64,000 nt of DNA from Streptomyces sp. CNQ-509 (GTDB taxonomy: Bacteria > Actinomycetota > Actinomycetes > Streptomycetales > Streptomycetaceae): NCBI RefSeq assembly GCF_001011035.1, contig NZ_CP011492.1, positions 2,301,501 through 2,365,500 of the forward strand, written 5' to 3'. A program made the translations under genes and the position numbers. A model generated the notes under the pieces. It was not told the origin of the DNA, did no database searches, and saw only the letters and a list, made by a program, of their open reading frames with translations. The number at the start of each line of letters is the position of its first letter. Position 1 is the first letter of the stretch. This document shows positions 18,750 to 29,058 of this stretch, piece by piece.

Positions 18750-20042
18750 TCAGGCACTCTCCTGGTGGCGCTGCTCCGGCTCGGCGGCGCGGGAGCGGGG
18801 CACCAGCGTCGGGTTGACGTTGGAGTGGACCGCCTCCTCCGTGATGACCACGCGGGCGACGTCCTTGCGCGACGGCACCTCGTACATCACGGACTGCAGC
18901 ACCTCCTCCATGATGGCGCGGAGCCCGCGGGCGCCGGTGCCGCGGAGGATGGCCTGGTCGGCGATGGCCTCCAGCGCCGGACGGTCGAAGTCCAGCTCGA
19001 CGCCGTCGAGTTCGAAGAGGCGCTGGTACTGCTTGACGAGCGCGTTCCGCGGCTCGACGAGGATCTTCAGCAGGGCGGCCCGGTCCAGGTTGTGCACGCT
19101 GGTGATGACCGGCAGCCGCCCGATGAACTCGGGGATCATGCCGTACTTCACCAGATCCTCGGGCATGACCTCCTGGAACGGGTCCTCGTTCGCCAGCTCG
19201 CGCTTGGAGCGGATGGTGGCCCCGAAGCCGATGCCCTTGGCGCCCGCCCGGGACTCGATGAGCTTCTCCAGACCGGCGAAGGCGCCGCCGACGATGAACA
19301 GCACGTTCGTCGTGTCGATCTGGATGAACTCCTGGTGCGGGTGCTTCCTGCCGCCCTGCGGCGGCACGGAGGCCGTCGTGCCCTCCAGGATCTTCAGCAG
19401 CGCCTGCTGCACGCCTTCGCCGGAGACGTCACGGGTGATCGACGGGTTCTCACTCTTCCGTGCGACCTTGTCGATCTCGTCGATGTAGATGATGCCGGTC
19501 TCGGCCTTCTTGACGTCGTAGTCGGCGGCCTGGATGAGCTTCAGCAGGATGTTCTCGACGTCCTCGCCGACATACCCCGCCTCGGTGAGGGCGGTGGCGT
19601 CGGCGATGGCGAAGGGGACGTTGAGCATCCGGGCCAGGGTCTGTGCCAGCAGCGTCTTGCCGGAACCGGTGGGGCCGAGCAGCAGGATGTTGGACTTCGA
19701 CAGCTCGATGCCGTCCTCGCGGTTCTGCGCCGCGGCGCCGTTCTCGCCGGCCTGGACCCGCTTGTAGTGGTTGTAGACCGCTACGGAGAGCGCCTTTTTG
19801 GCGGCCTCCTGGCCGACGACGTAGCCCTCCAGGAACTCGTAGATCTCGCGGGGCTTGGGCAGTTCCTCCCAGCGCACCTCGGAGCTCTCCGCCAGCTCCT
19901 CTTCGATGATCTCGTTACAGAGGTCGATGCACTCGTCGCAGATGTAGACACCGGGTCCTGCGATGAGCTTCTTGACCTGCTTCTGGCTCTTTCCGCAGAA
20001 CGAGCATTTGAGCAGATCGCCGCCGTCACCGATGCGTGCCAC
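18750..20042 (-). CDS. clpX: ATP-dependent Clp protease ATPase subunit ClpX
   Basis: A 430-aa AAA+ unfoldase that recognises tagged substrates and feeds them to ClpP. The N-terminal C4 zinc finger ([17 protein letters not shown]) is followed by Walker A GPTGSGKT, Walker [10 protein letters not shown], and the IGF-type ClpP-docking loop (GIGFGA) near residue 275. Start is GTG 20042 with AAGGGGA upstream, giving the usual [16 protein letters not shown]; longer in-frame readings have no support. It lies 221 bp after clpP2, separated by a long inverted repeat, so it may be transcribed separately. Confidence 0.97.
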   Translation of the reverse strand: MARIGDGGDLLKCSFCGKSQKQVKKLIAGPGVYICDECIDLCNEIIEEELAESSEVRWEELPKPREIYEFLEGYVVGQEAAKKALSVAVYNHYKRVQAGENGAAAQNREDGIELSKSNILLLGPTGSGKTLLAQTLARMLNVPFAIADATALTEAGYVGEDVENILLKLIQAADYDVKKAETGIIYIDEIDKVARKSENPSITRDVSGEGVQQALLKILEGTTASVPPQGGRKHPHQEFIQIDTTNVLFIVGGAFAGLEKLIESRAGAKGIGFGATIRSKRELANEDPFQEVMPEDLVKYGMIPEFIGRLPVITSVHNLDRAALLKILVEPRNALVKQYQRLFELDGVELDFDRPALEAIADQAILRGTGARGLRAIMEEVLQSVMYEVPSRKDVARVVITEEAVHSNVNPTLVPRSRAAEPEQRHQESA

Positions 20043-20123
20043 GAGGTGCTTCCCCTTCGCCTGGGATCCGCTCTTGGGGGGCGGAACCTGGTTGCGTATC
20101 GACGGTACCTTGCCCGGAGCCCC

Positions 20124-20174
20124 GAGCGGTCCCCTTGGGCCCAACTCACTGGTTCGCTTCCCAGGGGACCGCTC
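20124..20174. repeat. 12-bp perfect inverted repeat upstream of clpX
   Basis: GAGCGGTCCCCT (20124-20135) and AGGGGACCGCTC (20163-20174) enclose 27 nt that hold a second small palindrome (TTGGGCCCAA). It sits 81 bp upstream of the clpX start and after clpP2. It could be a terminator, an attenuator-like leader hairpin or a protein site. Confidence 0.6.
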
Positions 20175-20263
20175 CACGGGCGGCCCTGTCCAGAGGCAGA
20201 GGACAAGGGCCCGGACGTCAGGTCCGGCGCCGCGGATACGGAGCCGGGAGCCGGCCGCGAGCC

Positions 20264-20956
20264 TCAGCCGCCGATGCCGGCGGACAGCTTGCGGGTGGAG
20301 ACGATCTGGTCGATCAGCCCGTACTCGAGGGACTCCTCGGCGGTGAGGATCTTGTCCCGCTCGATGTCGTCACGGACCTTCTCGATCGGCGTCGTCGAGT
20401 GCTTGGCCAGCATCTCTTCGAGCTGGTTACGCATCCGGAAGATCTCCTTCGCGGCGATCTCCAGGTCGGAGACCTGGCCGCGGCCGGTCTCGGTGTACGG
20501 CTGGTGGATGAGGATGCGCGCGTTCGGCAGGGCCATGCGCTTGCCCTCGGTGCCGGCGGCCAGCAGCACGGCGGCGGCCGAGGCGGCCTGGCCCATGCAG
20601 ACGGTCTGGATGTCCGGCTTGACGAACTGCATGGTGTCGTAAATGGCGGTGAGCGCCGTGAAGGAGCCGCCGGGGCTGTTGATGTAGACCGAGATGTCCC
20701 GGTCGGGGTCCATCGACTCAAGGCACAGGAGCTGGGCCATCACGTCGTTCGCCGAGGCGTCGTCGATCTGCACGCCGAGGAAGATGACGCGCTCCTCGAA
20801 GAGCTTCGCGTACGGGTCGTACTCGCGGATGCCCTGCGAGGTGCGCTCGACGAAGCGCGGGATGACGTAGCGGGACTCGGCGCCCATTGAACGACGGGCG
20901 TCGGCGGCCTCGTCGGCCACGCGGTCGTAGAGACCGCGTCCGGGGAAGTTCTGCAT
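20264..20956 (-). CDS. clpP2: ATP-dependent Clp protease proteolytic subunit ClpP2
   Basis: A 230-aa serine peptidase subunit. The catalytic triad is Ser126 (GQAASAAA), His151 (ILIHQP) and Asp201. The first ~40 residues form a longer N-terminal extension than in ClpP1. In actinobacteria ClpP1 and ClpP2 form a mixed 14-mer capped by ClpX or ClpC. It follows clpP1 by 79 bp on the same strand and is probably co-transcribed with it from the ClgR-associated promoter. Confidence 0.96.
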   Translation of the reverse strand: MQNFPGRGLYDRVADEAADARRSMGAESRYVIPRFVERTSQGIREYDPYAKLFEERVIFLGVQIDDASANDVMAQLLCLESMDPDRDISVYINSPGGSFTALTAIYDTMQFVKPDIQTVCMGQAASAAAVLLAAGTEGKRMALPNARILIHQPYTETGRGQVSDLEIAAKEIFRMRNQLEEMLAKHSTTPIEKVRDDIERDKILTAEESLEYGLIDQIVSTRKLSAGIGG

Positions 20957-21035
20957 CGTGGTGTTCCGTCCTGGTGGCAGTGCGGCTGTGAAGGGCTGCG
21001 CGGGCTGTTGCGGGTCGCCGGCCGGGCGCCGGACC

Positions 21036-21650
21036 TCAGGCGCCGGTACCGCCGCCGCCGGGGATGCCCGAGGCCGACGGCATGACTTCGTCGATCAGGC
21101 CGTACTCCTTGGCCTCCTCCGCGGAGAACCAGCGGTCGCGGTCGGAGTCGTGGGTGACCTGCTCGACGGTCTGGCCGGTGTGCAGCGAGGTGAGCTCCGC
21201 CATCTTCTTCTTGGTGCGGATGAGCTGCTCGGCGTGGATCTTGATGTCCGTCGCGGAGCCGGCCAGGCCGGCGGACGGCTGGTGGATCAGGATCTCGGCG
21301 TTCGGCAGCGCGAAGCGCTTGCCGGGGGTGCCGGCGCTGAGCAGAAACTGGCCCATGGAGGCGGCGAGGCCGAGGGCGATGGTGACGATGTCGTTCTTGA
21401 TGAACTGCATCGTGTCGTAGATCGCCATGCCTGCGGTCACGGAGCCGCCCGGGCTGTTGATGTAGAGGTTGATGTCCTTGTCCGGGTCGGCGGCGAGGAG
21501 GAGGAGCTGCGCCGTGATCTTGTTGGCGATGTCGTCGTCGACCGGCTGGCCGAGGAAGATGATGCGCTCGTTGAGCAGCCGGTTGTAGACCTGGTCGCCA
21601 AGGCCGCCGAAGGACGGCTCGCCCGGGCCGGAAAGCATCGGGTTCGTCAC
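21036..21650 (-). CDS. clpP1: ATP-dependent Clp protease proteolytic subunit ClpP1
   Basis: A 204-aa serine peptidase subunit: Ser98 (LAASMGQ), His123 (ILIHQP) and Asp172 in the SDRDRWF stretch. Start GTG 21650 has AGGTGG close upstream; ATG 21638 (MLSGPGEPS) is an alternative. A -10-like TAGGGT (21729-21734, minus strand) and a ClgR operator match further upstream suggest regulated expression. A glycine-rich tail ([11 protein letters not shown]) ends the protein. Confidence 0.96.
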   Translation of the reverse strand: MTNPMLSGPGEPSFGGLGDQVYNRLLNERIIFLGQPVDDDIANKITAQLLLLAADPDKDINLYINSPGGSVTAGMAIYDTMQFIKNDIVTIALGLAASMGQFLLSAGTPGKRFALPNAEILIHQPSAGLAGSATDIKIHAEQLIRTKKKMAELTSLHTGQTVEQVTHDSDRDRWFSAEEAKEYGLIDEVMPSASGIPGGGGTGA

Positions 21651-21728
21651 GTGTCCACCTGCTCATTCTGTGACGGCCGCCTGAGGCCGTCTGACTGTAC
21701 GTTCCTGAGTTGCCTGACTTGCTTATGG

Positions 21729-21786
21729 ACCCTAACGCGCAGGTAGGCGGCGGCCATCCCGGTTCCGGAACTGTTCGCTGTGAGCG
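21729..21786 (-). promoter_or_regulatory. clpP1P2 promoter region with ClgR operator match
   Basis: GTTCGC-TGTGA-GCG at 21773-21786 exactly matches the GTTCGC-N5-GCG operator described for the Streptomyces activator ClgR at clpP1P2. A minus-strand TAGGGT at 21729-21734 is a plausible -10, which puts the operator about 50-65 bp upstream of the inferred start of transcription, a normal activator position. The -35 is not recognisable. Confidence 0.6.
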
Positions 21787-22305
21787 CAGGCCCCTGCGGA
21801 GTGCCCTGCGGGCGGCGCGGCGGGCCGGCGGGTGGCGGGGCAAGCCGGACCCGCCACACTACCCGGCGCCGGGCGCCCTGCGGGCCGGCGCGGCGGAGAG
21901 GAGCGGGATTCCGGCGGGCGGCCGGGGCTCTGCGCTGCCACAGCGCGGCGGAGCGCGCGGGCGGGCGCACTGCGGACGGCGCTGCGCGGCGGCCGACCAG
22001 GGCCCGGTGACTCCGCCCGGCTACCGGGTACGGGAGCGTACGCCCCGCTCCTCGCGGCGCCGCGCCCGCGTAGCCGGGGGCAGGCGCCCGGCGGGTAGCC
22101 GTGTGCCGGAGGCGGTGGGGTGCGCGTGCGGTTCTGCCGGGTAGAGCCGCATCCCCGGTGCCGGGCCGCCCTGGCCGGCGGCCGGTGTGCGCCGGGGGTG
22201 ACGAGGGCCGGGGCCGTGCGCCGCCACCACGCGCGGAGCGCGTGGGTGTACCGCTGCGGAGTGCGGGTGGTGCCGGGGTGGCGCCGTCCGCGGAGGGGGC
22301 GTGCT
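21787..22305. other. GC-rich gap without a recognisable gene
   Basis: About 520 bp between clpP1 and tig are extremely GC-rich and simple in composition. Open frames exist on both strands but none has a credible start site or protein-like sequence. I see nothing I can name here except the ClgR region at one edge and the tig hairpin at the other. Confidence 0.5.
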
Positions 22306-22336
22306 GCGGGCCCCGGCGCCGGTGCGCGGGGCCCGC
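22306..22336 (-). terminator. Hairpin after tig
   Basis: A 10-bp perfect stem (GCGGGCCCCG/CGGGGCCCGC, 11-nt loop) begins 18 bp past the tig stop on the minus strand. It has no U-tract. Confidence 0.45.
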
Positions 22337-22354
22337 GTGGTGTGGGGGGGCGGG

Positions 22355-23773
22355 TCAGGCTTCTGCCTTCTCCGGCTTCTCCTCGCTCGCCTCGGCGTCC
22401 GCCGCGTCCGCCGTCGTCCCGGTCTCCTCCGACGCGGCCTCGACCGTCTCCGCGGTCTCGTCCTCGTCCGAGAGGTCCACCGGCTCGCCGTTCGTGTCCT
22501 TGATCGTCGCGGCTTCCACCACGACCGCCAGGGCCTTGCCGCGGGCGACCTCGCCGACCAGGACCGGGACCTGGCCGCCCTCGACGACGGCCTGGGCGAA
22601 CTGGTCCGGGCTCATGCCCGAGGACTGGGCGCGGCGCATCAGGTGCTCGGTCAGCTCTTCCTGGCCGACGTTCACCTGCTCCTTGCCCACCAGCTCGTCG
22701 AGGACGAACTGGGTGCGGATGCCGCGCTCCGCCTGCTCCTTCAGCTCGGTCTCGAACTCCTCGGCGGTCTTCTCCTGGAGCTTCAGGTAGCCCTCCAGGT
22801 TCATGCCCATCTGCGCGAGCTGGTGGTTCTCCAGGTTGTGCCGGCGGGTGGAGATCTCCTCCTCCAGCAGCTTCTCCGGCACCGGGATCTCCACCAGGCC
22901 GAGCAGTTCGTCCAGCACCTTCTCCTGGGCCTGCTGCGCCTGGTCGTAGCGCTTCATCTGCTCCAGCCGCTTGCGGCTGTCCGCCCGCATCTCCTCCAGC
23001 GTGTCGAACTCGCTGGCCATCTGGGCGAATTCGTCGTCCAGCTCCGGCAGCTCGCGCTCGGCGACCTGCGTGACCTCGACCTTGACCTGGGCCTCCTGGC
23101 CCGCCGCGGAGCCGCCCTTCAGCTCGGAGGCGAAGGTCGCGGAGCCGCCGGCCTCCAGGCCCGTGACGGCCTCGTCGATGCCGTCGAGCAGCTCACCGGA
23201 GCCGATGGTGTACGTCACGCCGCTGGCGACGCCGTCGTCCAGCACCTTGCCGTCGACGCTCGCCTCCAGGTCGATGGTGACGACGTCGCCCTCCGCCGCG
23301 GCCCGCTCCACCGGCGTGGTGGAGGCGAAGCGCTCGCGGAGCTGCTCGACCGACTTGTCGACGTCCTCGTCGGGCACCTCGATGGCGTCGACCTCGACAC
23401 TGATGCCGGAGTAGTCGGGGATCTCGAACTCGGGGCGGATGTCGACCTCGGCGGTGAAGGTCAGCGTCTCGTTGTCCTTCAGCTCGGTGATGTCGACCTC
23501 GGGCCGGCCCAGCGGCTTGAGGTCGCCCTCGTTGACGGCGTCCTCGTAGAGCTTCGGCAGCGCGTCGTTGACAGCCTCCTCCAGGACGGCGCCGCGACCG
23601 AACCGCTGGTCGATGATGCGGGCCGGGATCTTGCCCTTGCGGAAGCCCGGCACCGTGACCTGCTGGTTGATCTTCTTGTACGCCGCGTCGAGGCTGGGCT
23701 TGAGCTCCTCGAAGGGCACCTCGACAGTGAGCCGAACCCGGGTCGGGTTCAGGGTCTCCACGGCGCTCTTCAC
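22355..23773 (-). CDS. tig: Trigger factor
   Basis: A 472-aa ribosome-associated chaperone and peptidyl-prolyl isomerase. The ribosome-docking motif GFRKGKIP lies near residue 43, a FKBP-type PPIase domain occupies ~155-245 and the chaperone arms follow. The last ~45 residues are a strongly acidic, Ala/Glu-rich tail seen in actinobacterial homologues. Start GTG 23773 follows AAGGAG by ~5 nt. It precedes clpP1P2X as in many bacteria, but 704 bp and a hairpin separate it from clpP1. Confidence 0.96.
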   Translation of the reverse strand: MKSAVETLNPTRVRLTVEVPFEELKPSLDAAYKKINQQVTVPGFRKGKIPARIIDQRFGRGAVLEEAVNDALPKLYEDAVNEGDLKPLGRPEVDITELKDNETLTFTAEVDIRPEFEIPDYSGISVEVDAIEVPDEDVDKSVEQLRERFASTTPVERAAAEGDVVTIDLEASVDGKVLDDGVASGVTYTIGSGELLDGIDEAVTGLEAGGSATFASELKGGSAAGQEAQVKVEVTQVAERELPELDDEFAQMASEFDTLEEMRADSRKRLEQMKRYDQAQQAQEKVLDELLGLVEIPVPEKLLEEEISTRRHNLENHQLAQMGMNLEGYLKLQEKTAEEFETELKEQAERGIRTQFVLDELVGKEQVNVGQEELTEHLMRRAQSSGMSPDQFAQAVVEGGQVPVLVGEVARGKALAVVVEAATIKDTNGEPVDLSDEDETAETVEAASEETGTTADAADAEASEEKPEKAEA

Positions 23774-23928
23774 GGTCGGTCTCCTTGGGATGGCGTCTGG
23801 GAAGTGCTGTACTTCTTCTGGACTTCTTGCGGCTGCGTCCGGCTTCCGGCAGAAGCGTGGAGCGGCCCGGTCCAGGCACGCAGGAACGCAGCTTGCATAG
23901 TACCGGTGCCGGGTCCGCTCCCCATAAA

Positions 23929-23951
23929 GGGACCTTCGTCACGAAGGTCCC
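23929..23951 (-). terminator. Terminator of tRNA-Pro
   Basis: A stem of at least 9 bp (GGGACCTTC/GAAGGTCCC) with a 5-nt loop is followed by TTT on the minus strand, 7 nt past the tRNA end. Confidence 0.75.
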
Positions 23952-23958
23952 CGCGCGG

Positions 23959-24032
23959 TCGGGGTGGCCGGATTCGAACCGACGACCTTCCGCTCCCAAA
24001 GCGGACGCGCTACCAAGCTGCGCCACACCCCG
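23959..24032 (-). tRNA. tRNA-Pro (anticodon UGG)
   Basis: A 74-nt cloverleaf: acceptor CGGGGTG/CACCCCG, anticodon stem TCCGC/GCGGA with loop TTTGGGA (anticodon TGG), T-loop GGTTCGAATCC, discriminator A. CCA is not encoded. Confidence 0.97.
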
Positions 24033-24266
24033 CATGTGCGAGCAGTAGGGTACATGCCCGCACAGCCGCGGCGGGGCGGATTACGTCCCTGGTGACGCCG
24101 CACGCGACCCGCGCCCGGCCGGGGTTCTGACCCGTACGCGACAGGCGACGCCGCGCGCGGGTACGCGCCCTGCCGCCCGAAGGCAACCCGGAAGGCATAG
24201 CGGCGTGCGGGACCGGGGGCGCAGCGGCTACGATGCTGGGCGTGCCACCCGCCGCGGGTGGCGCCT

Positions 24267-24337
<71 letters not shown>

Positions 24338-24387
24338 CCGCGAGAGGTCCGGGGCCCTGTCCGCGCCGCGTCCCGGGGACGTGCGCG

Positions 24388-24402
24388 GGCCGGGCCCCGG
24401 CC
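24388..24402. terminator. Possible terminator between tRNA-Gly and the small membrane gene
   Basis: A short GC-only hairpin (GGCCGG/CCGGCC, 3-nt loop) lies between two convergent genes. It has no U-tract. Confidence 0.3.
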
Positions 24403-24444
24403 GTTGTCGTGTGCGCGGCGGCCGGGTCGCCCCGGGCGGCACCG

Positions 24445-24639
24445 TCAGGTGCCGATGTCGCTGATGCTCTGGCTTATTTCGTCGAGGGCGTCCTGAATGT
24501 CCGGTGCGGCGCTGGTGGACGCCAGGAAGAAGCCGAAGAGCACCGCAACGATCGCCGGGCCCACCTTGATCGAGCCGCCGCGGATCAGCACGACCAGGAT
24601 GATCCCCATCAGCAGCACCAATGACAGTGAGATAGCCAC
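24445..24639 (-). CDS. Small two-TM membrane protein of unknown function
   Basis: A 64-aa protein beginning MAISLSLVLLMGIILVV, with hydrophobic segments at ~4-20 and ~28-45 and an acidic C-terminal tail (APDIQDALDEISQSISDIG). It resembles a small membrane protein I recall as widespread in Streptomyces, function unknown. GTG 24639 has AGGGGTGA upstream; the longer frame above it is not protein-like. Confidence 0.75.
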   Translation of the reverse strand: MAISLSLVLLMGIILVVLIRGGSIKVGPAIVAVLFGFFLASTSAAPDIQDALDEISQSISDIGT

Positions 24640-25148
24640 GCCCTGATCACCCCTAGGTTCTCGTTCACCCGCCCAGGGCACCCGCCGCCCGCACACCCCG
24701 GTGGATCCATCGTGCCACCAAGAGGTGCACGGGGGTGCGCGGGATGCCCAACTGGCTGATATCTCGCGCCCCTTACACCGATCTGCGCCCACGGCGCACG
24801 CGGAGCGCCGTACGCGGGACGCCGCACGACCTCCGCGCCGGTGGCGCGCCCATGCGGTCCATCCCCGGCGGCGACCATGCGGAAACCGGAGCGGCGAATC
24901 CGAATTCCGCGTTCCAGGCGCACGGATATGCGTAATAAGCGGTACGCGGACGGGCGTTCCACCCGCTGGGAATTCTCCATTCGAACGGTCCGCGGGCATC
25001 CGGGACCGGCCGAAAACCGATCACAGGACACGTCGAAGTTTCGTCCCTCTATGTCCGGTTCATTCAGGACAAAACTGGCATACAGTGATGCTCGCTGACC
25101 CCGTCGCCTGTCTCCATGTCTATGAAATTCCCGACGCTGACTTCGAAT
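24640..25148. other. Intergenic region without a recognisable gene
   Basis: About 500 bp between divergent genes, with lower GC in its second half. No credible coding frame or RNA was seen. A short inverted pair TGTCC/GGACA (near 25050-25072) is present without an obvious meaning. Confidence 0.4.
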
Positions 25149-25177
25149 TTACGGGCCCGACTCCCGGACGCTAGGGT
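25149..25177 (+). promoter_or_regulatory. Possible promoter of the acyltransferase gene
   Basis: TTACGG (25149-25154) and TAGGGT (25172-25177) are spaced by 17 nt. Transcription would begin near 25184 and leave a leader of about 78 nt. Confidence 0.35.
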
Positions 25178-25261
25178 GCCGACGATGTTCCGATCCCCCC
25201 TCGACCCCAACCCGCCGGTGCGGTTCCGGGTTCCGCCGCCGGACTCGTACCTGGAGGCTTC

Positions 25262-26401
25262 GTGACCCACCTGCCGCAGACCGCGGCTCGTCCGGCCGGC
25301 GACTCCGGCAAGCCGAAGACCCGCGATCCCTTCTTCGACAACGCAAAGTACCTGGCCATCGTGCTGGTGGCGCTCGGCCACGCGTGGGAGCCGCTGCGCG
25401 ACGACAGCCGCGCCGCGTCCGCGCTCTACATGCTCGTCTACTCGTTCCACATGCCGGCGTTCATCGTCATCTCCGGCTATATGTCACGCTCGTTCGACCT
25501 CGGCCGTCCGGGGCGCGTGCAGCGCCTGGTCACCGGCGTCCTCGTGCCGTACGTGATCTTCGAGACCGCGTACACGTTCTTCAACCGCTGGGCGGGCGAC
25601 GTCCCCGGCTACCGCATCAGCATCCTCGATCCGTGGTACCTGACGTGGTTCCTCATCGCCCTGTTCGTCTGGCGGATGACGACGCCGCTGTGGAAGGCGG
25701 TGCGCTGGCCGGTGCCGCTGGCGCTGGTCATCGCCACCGCGGCGTCCATGAGCGACACCGTCGGCAACGACCTCGACCTGCAGCGCGTGCTGCAGTTCAT
25801 GCCCTTCTTCGTGCTCGGTCTGATGCTCAAGCCCGAGCACTTCGACCTCGTGCGCAGGCGCGAGGTGCGGCTGCTGTCCGTGCCCGTGGGCCTGATGGCC
25901 GCGGTCGTCGCCTACTGGGCGGTGCCGCGGATGAACGCCGGCTGGTTCTACCACCGCGACTCCGCACAGGAGTTGGGCGCGCCCATCTGGGCCGGTCCGG
26001 TGATGACGTTCGCGATGTTCGGCTGTGCGCTGGTGCTCACAGTGTGCTTCCTGGCCTGGGTGCCGCGGCGCACGAGGTGGTTCACCGTGCTGGGCGCCGG
26101 CACGCTGTACGGCTACCTGCTGCACGGGTTCCTCGCCAAGGGATCGCGCTTCTGGGGCTGGTACGACAACGACTTCGCGCACACCCCGCTGGGCGCCATC
26201 GCGGTGACGGCGATCGCGGCCGCGATCGTCACGGTGCTCTGTACCCCGCCGGTGCGGCGGATGTTCCGGTGGGCGATGGAGCCGGGTATGGACTGGCTGT
26301 TCAGGTCCGACGACGGCGGCGGCCGCGGCGGTTCGCCGGCCGCCAAGCCGGCGGCGGCGGAGCAGACCCCCGAGCGGGAGCGGGCGAGCGCCTCCCGCTG
26401 A
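25262..26401 (+). CDS. Acyltransferase-3 family membrane protein
   Basis: A 379-aa polytopic membrane protein with about ten TM segments. The start ([22 protein letters not shown]) and the [14 protein letters not shown] stretch are characteristic of AT3 O-acyltransferases such as the fucose 4-O-acetylase group, which acetylate sugars or lipids on the cell surface. The acceptor is unknown. The last ~45 residues are a charged, disordered cytoplasmic tail. GTG 25262 has GGAGG 5 nt upstream. It is monocistronic and ends with a hairpin. Confidence 0.88.
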   Translation: MTHLPQTAARPAGDSGKPKTRDPFFDNAKYLAIVLVALGHAWEPLRDDSRAASALYMLVYSFHMPAFIVISGYMSRSFDLGRPGRVQRLVTGVLVPYVIFETAYTFFNRWAGDVPGYRISILDPWYLTWFLIALFVWRMTTPLWKAVRWPVPLALVIATAASMSDTVGNDLDLQRVLQFMPFFVLGLMLKPEHFDLVRRREVRLLSVPVGLMAAVVAYWAVPRMNAGWFYHRDSAQELGAPIWAGPVMTFAMFGCALVLTVCFLAWVPRRTRWFTVLGAGTLYGYLLHGFLAKGSRFWGWYDNDFAHTPLGAIAVTAIAAAIVTVLCTPPVRRMFRWAMEPGMDWLFRSDDGGGRGGSPAAKPAAAEQTPERERASASR

Positions 26402-26415
26402 GTCCCGTACGGCAC

Positions 26416-26458
26416 GCGGCCCGGGCCGCCCTCCTCGCGGAAGGGCGCCCCGGGCCGC
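26416..26458. terminator. Terminator between acyltransferase and ABC permease
   Basis: A 10-bp perfect stem (GCGGCCCGGG/CCCGGGCCGC) encloses a loop with its own smaller hairpin. It begins 15 bp past the acyltransferase stop. Confidence 0.55.
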
Positions 26459-26466
26459 TCGCGTCC

Positions 26467-26507
26467 CCGCGCCCCCGCCCGTACGGGCCGCGCCCCCGCC
26501 CGTACGG
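26467..26507. repeat. 20-nt tandem direct repeat
   Basis: CCGCGCCCCCGCCCGTACGG occurs at 26467-26486 and 26488-26507, a 21-bp period, just beyond the end of the ABC permease gene. Confidence 0.8.
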
Positions 26508-26517
26508 CGGCGGCCCC

Positions 26518-29058
26518 TCAGCCCGCCGGCTCCGCCCGCCGCAGCGCCGCGCGGGCCGGCAGCACGGTGCCCAGCAGCCCCAGCCCCACCGCGCCCGCCG
26601 TGAACGCGGCGACCGTCAGCGGCGGCAGGTACGGATCCCCGCCGGTGATCCCGCGGACCATCGGCACCAGCGTCGCCGCCGCGATCGCCCCGCCCAGCAC
26701 CAGGCCCGCCACCCCGACGAGCAGCCCCTCCCAGCGGATCATGCCCAGTACCTGGCGCCGGGTGGAGCCGATCAGCCGCAGCATGCCCAGCTCGCGGCGG
26801 CGGTCCAGCACCGTCATGACGAGGGTGTTGAGCGCGGCGACGGCGGCGAAGCCGCCGAGGACGCCGGCCATGGTGAAGTTCGCCCAGCGGTTGAGGCTGC
26901 GGTCGACGTCCTGCTGCTGCGCGTAGCCGGCCGCGTCGGTCACCGCGGTGCCGGCGCCGCCCAGGGCGCCGAGGCCGGCGGCGCTGCCGCCGCTGACCAG
27001 CAGGTCCGTGTCGTACCCGGCGGTGACGTGCCCGGCCAGCGCCGCGCGGTCGAGCGTCACCTGGGCGAGCCCGAGGCCCCGCCCGTACGTGGCCACCACC
27101 TCGGCCTTCTCCGGCGTGCCGTCCGGCAGCCGCAGTTCGACGCGCTCGCCGACGCCCGCGCCCGCGGAGCGGGCCAGGTTCTCGTCGAGCGCCACCGTGC
27201 CGGGCTCCGGCAGCCTGTCCAGGGAGCCTTGGCGGACGTCGAGGTCCTGGACGCGGGTGAGCCCGTCGCCGGAGACACCCTGGGCGGTCGCGCCCTGGAG
27301 CCACCGGTCGCCCCCGCCGCCGACCGGCACCAGCACCTCCGAGCGCAGCACGCCCACCGCCGCCTCCACCCCGGGCTGCCGCGCCGCGCGCTCGGCGGCG
27401 TCGGCGGGCAGGCCGCCGGGGTGGGTGACGACGTGGTCGGCGGTGACGCCGGCGCGCTGCTGGGCCGCGGTGGCGTGGTCCTCGCTGGTGTGCATGAAGA
27501 CCAGCACCGAGGCGAACGCCGTCGCCAGCACGATCGGCGTGATCGCGGAGGCCAGCCTGCGGGCGTTCGTACGGGAGTTGGCGGCGGCCAGCTCCGCGCT
27601 GGCGTCGCCCGCGCGCAGCGGCAGGCCGAACAGCCCGGCGGCCAGCCGCGCGATCAGCGGCCCCAGGAGGGCGACGGCGAGCATGAAGAGCATCACGACG
27701 CCGAGCGCCGCTTCGGCCGCGTCGTCCCCGGCGGAGCGGGCGGCGACGCCGCTGAGGAGGATGCCGCCGGTGACGGCGCCGAGCCCGAGGACCGTACGGA
27801 CGATCCCGGGGCGCAACCGCTCCACGGACGCCTCGGTGAGCGCCTGGCCGGGCTTGGTCCGCGCGGGCCTGCGGGCGGCCGCCCAGCCGGCGACCAGCGC
27901 GCTGAGCAGCGCGGTGCCGACGGCGACGGCGAGCGGGATCGGGGAGACGTGCAGGTCGACGGCGGCCGGCACGGCGTCGCGGTCCTTGAGCTGGCCGAAC
28001 CACCAGGAGGCGAGCCCGATGCCGGGCAGCAGCCCGGCGAGCCCGGCGGCCGGCGCGACGAGCAGCGCCTCGGCGGCCACGGAGCGGCGGATCTGCCGCG
28101 GGGTGGCGCCGATGGCCCGGAGCAGGGCGAACTCGCGCTTGCGCTGCGCCACGGAGAGGGCGACGGTGCCCGCGGCGGTGAAGACGGCGACGGTGGCGGC
28201 GATGCCGCCGAACGAGCCGCCGAGCCCGGTCAGCAGCTCCTCGGCCGCCGCGACCCCGGTGTCCTCGACGCCCCCGCGCCCGTCCCCGGTGTGCACCTCG
28301 GCCCGGTCGCCCACGGCGCCGCGCACGGCGTCGGCGAGCTGCCCGGCGCCGGCCCCGTCCGCCGCCAGCACGGCGACGGCGTCGAACCGCCCCGGGTGCC
28401 CGGCGGCCCGGGCGGCGGCGGCGTCGGCGAGGTACGCGGCACCGGAGGTCCGCGCCGCCGCGGCCGCCGCGATGCCGGAGACGCGGAACTCCTGCTGTCC
28501 CGACGGGAGGACGAGCGCGATCGTGTCCCCCACGTCCGCGCCCGCCGCACGGGCCGTCGCCCGGTCCAGGACCACCTCGTCCGCGCCCGGGGCCGAGCCC
28601 TCCGCGAGCGAGGTGCCGGTGAAGGCGTGGGAGCCCCAGCCCTGCGCGGTGAGCGCGGCGCCGCCCGGCGCGCCCTCCCCGGCCGCCAGGCGGGCCGGGA
28701 ACGTGACGTCCGGGACCGCCGCGGCGACGCCCCGCGCGGACGCGACGCGCTCCGCCAGCCCCGCCCCCACCCGGGCCCGGTCCGGCACCTGCTCCGAGGC
28801 GTCGTACGCGCCGTCGCCGCTGCCCACCGTCATGTGCGCCCGCTGGTCCGCGGCGACCACCACGGGCACGTGCGCGTACCGCTCCGGCGGCACCGAGGCC
28901 CGTACGCCCGTCTCCAGCAGGATCCCGCACGCCGACACGATCAGCGCCGCCATCATCAGCGCGACGAACGTCCCGGCGAAGCCCGCGGGCCGGAACCGGA
29001 GCGCGGCCCGCGCAAGACCGTTCGTACGCGCCCGCGCCCCTGCCGGACCGTCGCTCAC
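26518..29058 (-). CDS. FtsX-family ABC transporter permease (MacB/LolC type)
   Basis: An 846-aa permease with one N-terminal TM segment (~20-42), a large extracytoplasmic domain, an FtsX-type membrane domain (three TM around 240-370), a second outer domain, and a C-terminal FtsX domain ending at the stop. Two FtsX domains in one chain is normal for actinobacterial members. The family moves antimicrobial peptides or lipids or transmits a mechanical signal rather than importing solutes. GTG 29058 overlaps the ATPase stop by 4 nt, so the pair is translationally coupled. Confidence 0.92.
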   Translation of the reverse strand: MSDGPAGARARTNGLARAALRFRPAGFAGTFVALMMAALIVSACGILLETGVRASVPPERYAHVPVVVAADQRAHMTVGSGDGAYDASEQVPDRARVGAGLAERVASARGVAAAVPDVTFPARLAAGEGAPGGAALTAQGWGSHAFTGTSLAEGSAPGADEVVLDRATARAAGADVGDTIALVLPSGQQEFRVSGIAAAAAARTSGAAYLADAAAARAAGHPGRFDAVAVLAADGAGAGQLADAVRGAVGDRAEVHTGDGRGGVEDTGVAAAEELLTGLGGSFGGIAATVAVFTAAGTVALSVAQRKREFALLRAIGATPRQIRRSVAAEALLVAPAAGLAGLLPGIGLASWWFGQLKDRDAVPAAVDLHVSPIPLAVAVGTALLSALVAGWAAARRPARTKPGQALTEASVERLRPGIVRTVLGLGAVTGGILLSGVAARSAGDDAAEAALGVVMLFMLAVALLGPLIARLAAGLFGLPLRAGDASAELAAANSRTNARRLASAITPIVLATAFASVLVFMHTSEDHATAAQQRAGVTADHVVTHPGGLPADAAERAARQPGVEAAVGVLRSEVLVPVGGGGDRWLQGATAQGVSGDGLTRVQDLDVRQGSLDRLPEPGTVALDENLARSAGAGVGERVELRLPDGTPEKAEVVATYGRGLGLAQVTLDRAALAGHVTAGYDTDLLVSGGSAAGLGALGGAGTAVTDAAGYAQQQDVDRSLNRWANFTMAGVLGGFAAVAALNTLVMTVLDRRRELGMLRLIGSTRRQVLGMIRWEGLLVGVAGLVLGGAIAAATLVPMVRGITGGDPYLPPLTVAAFTAGAVGLGLLGTVLPARAALRRAEPAG

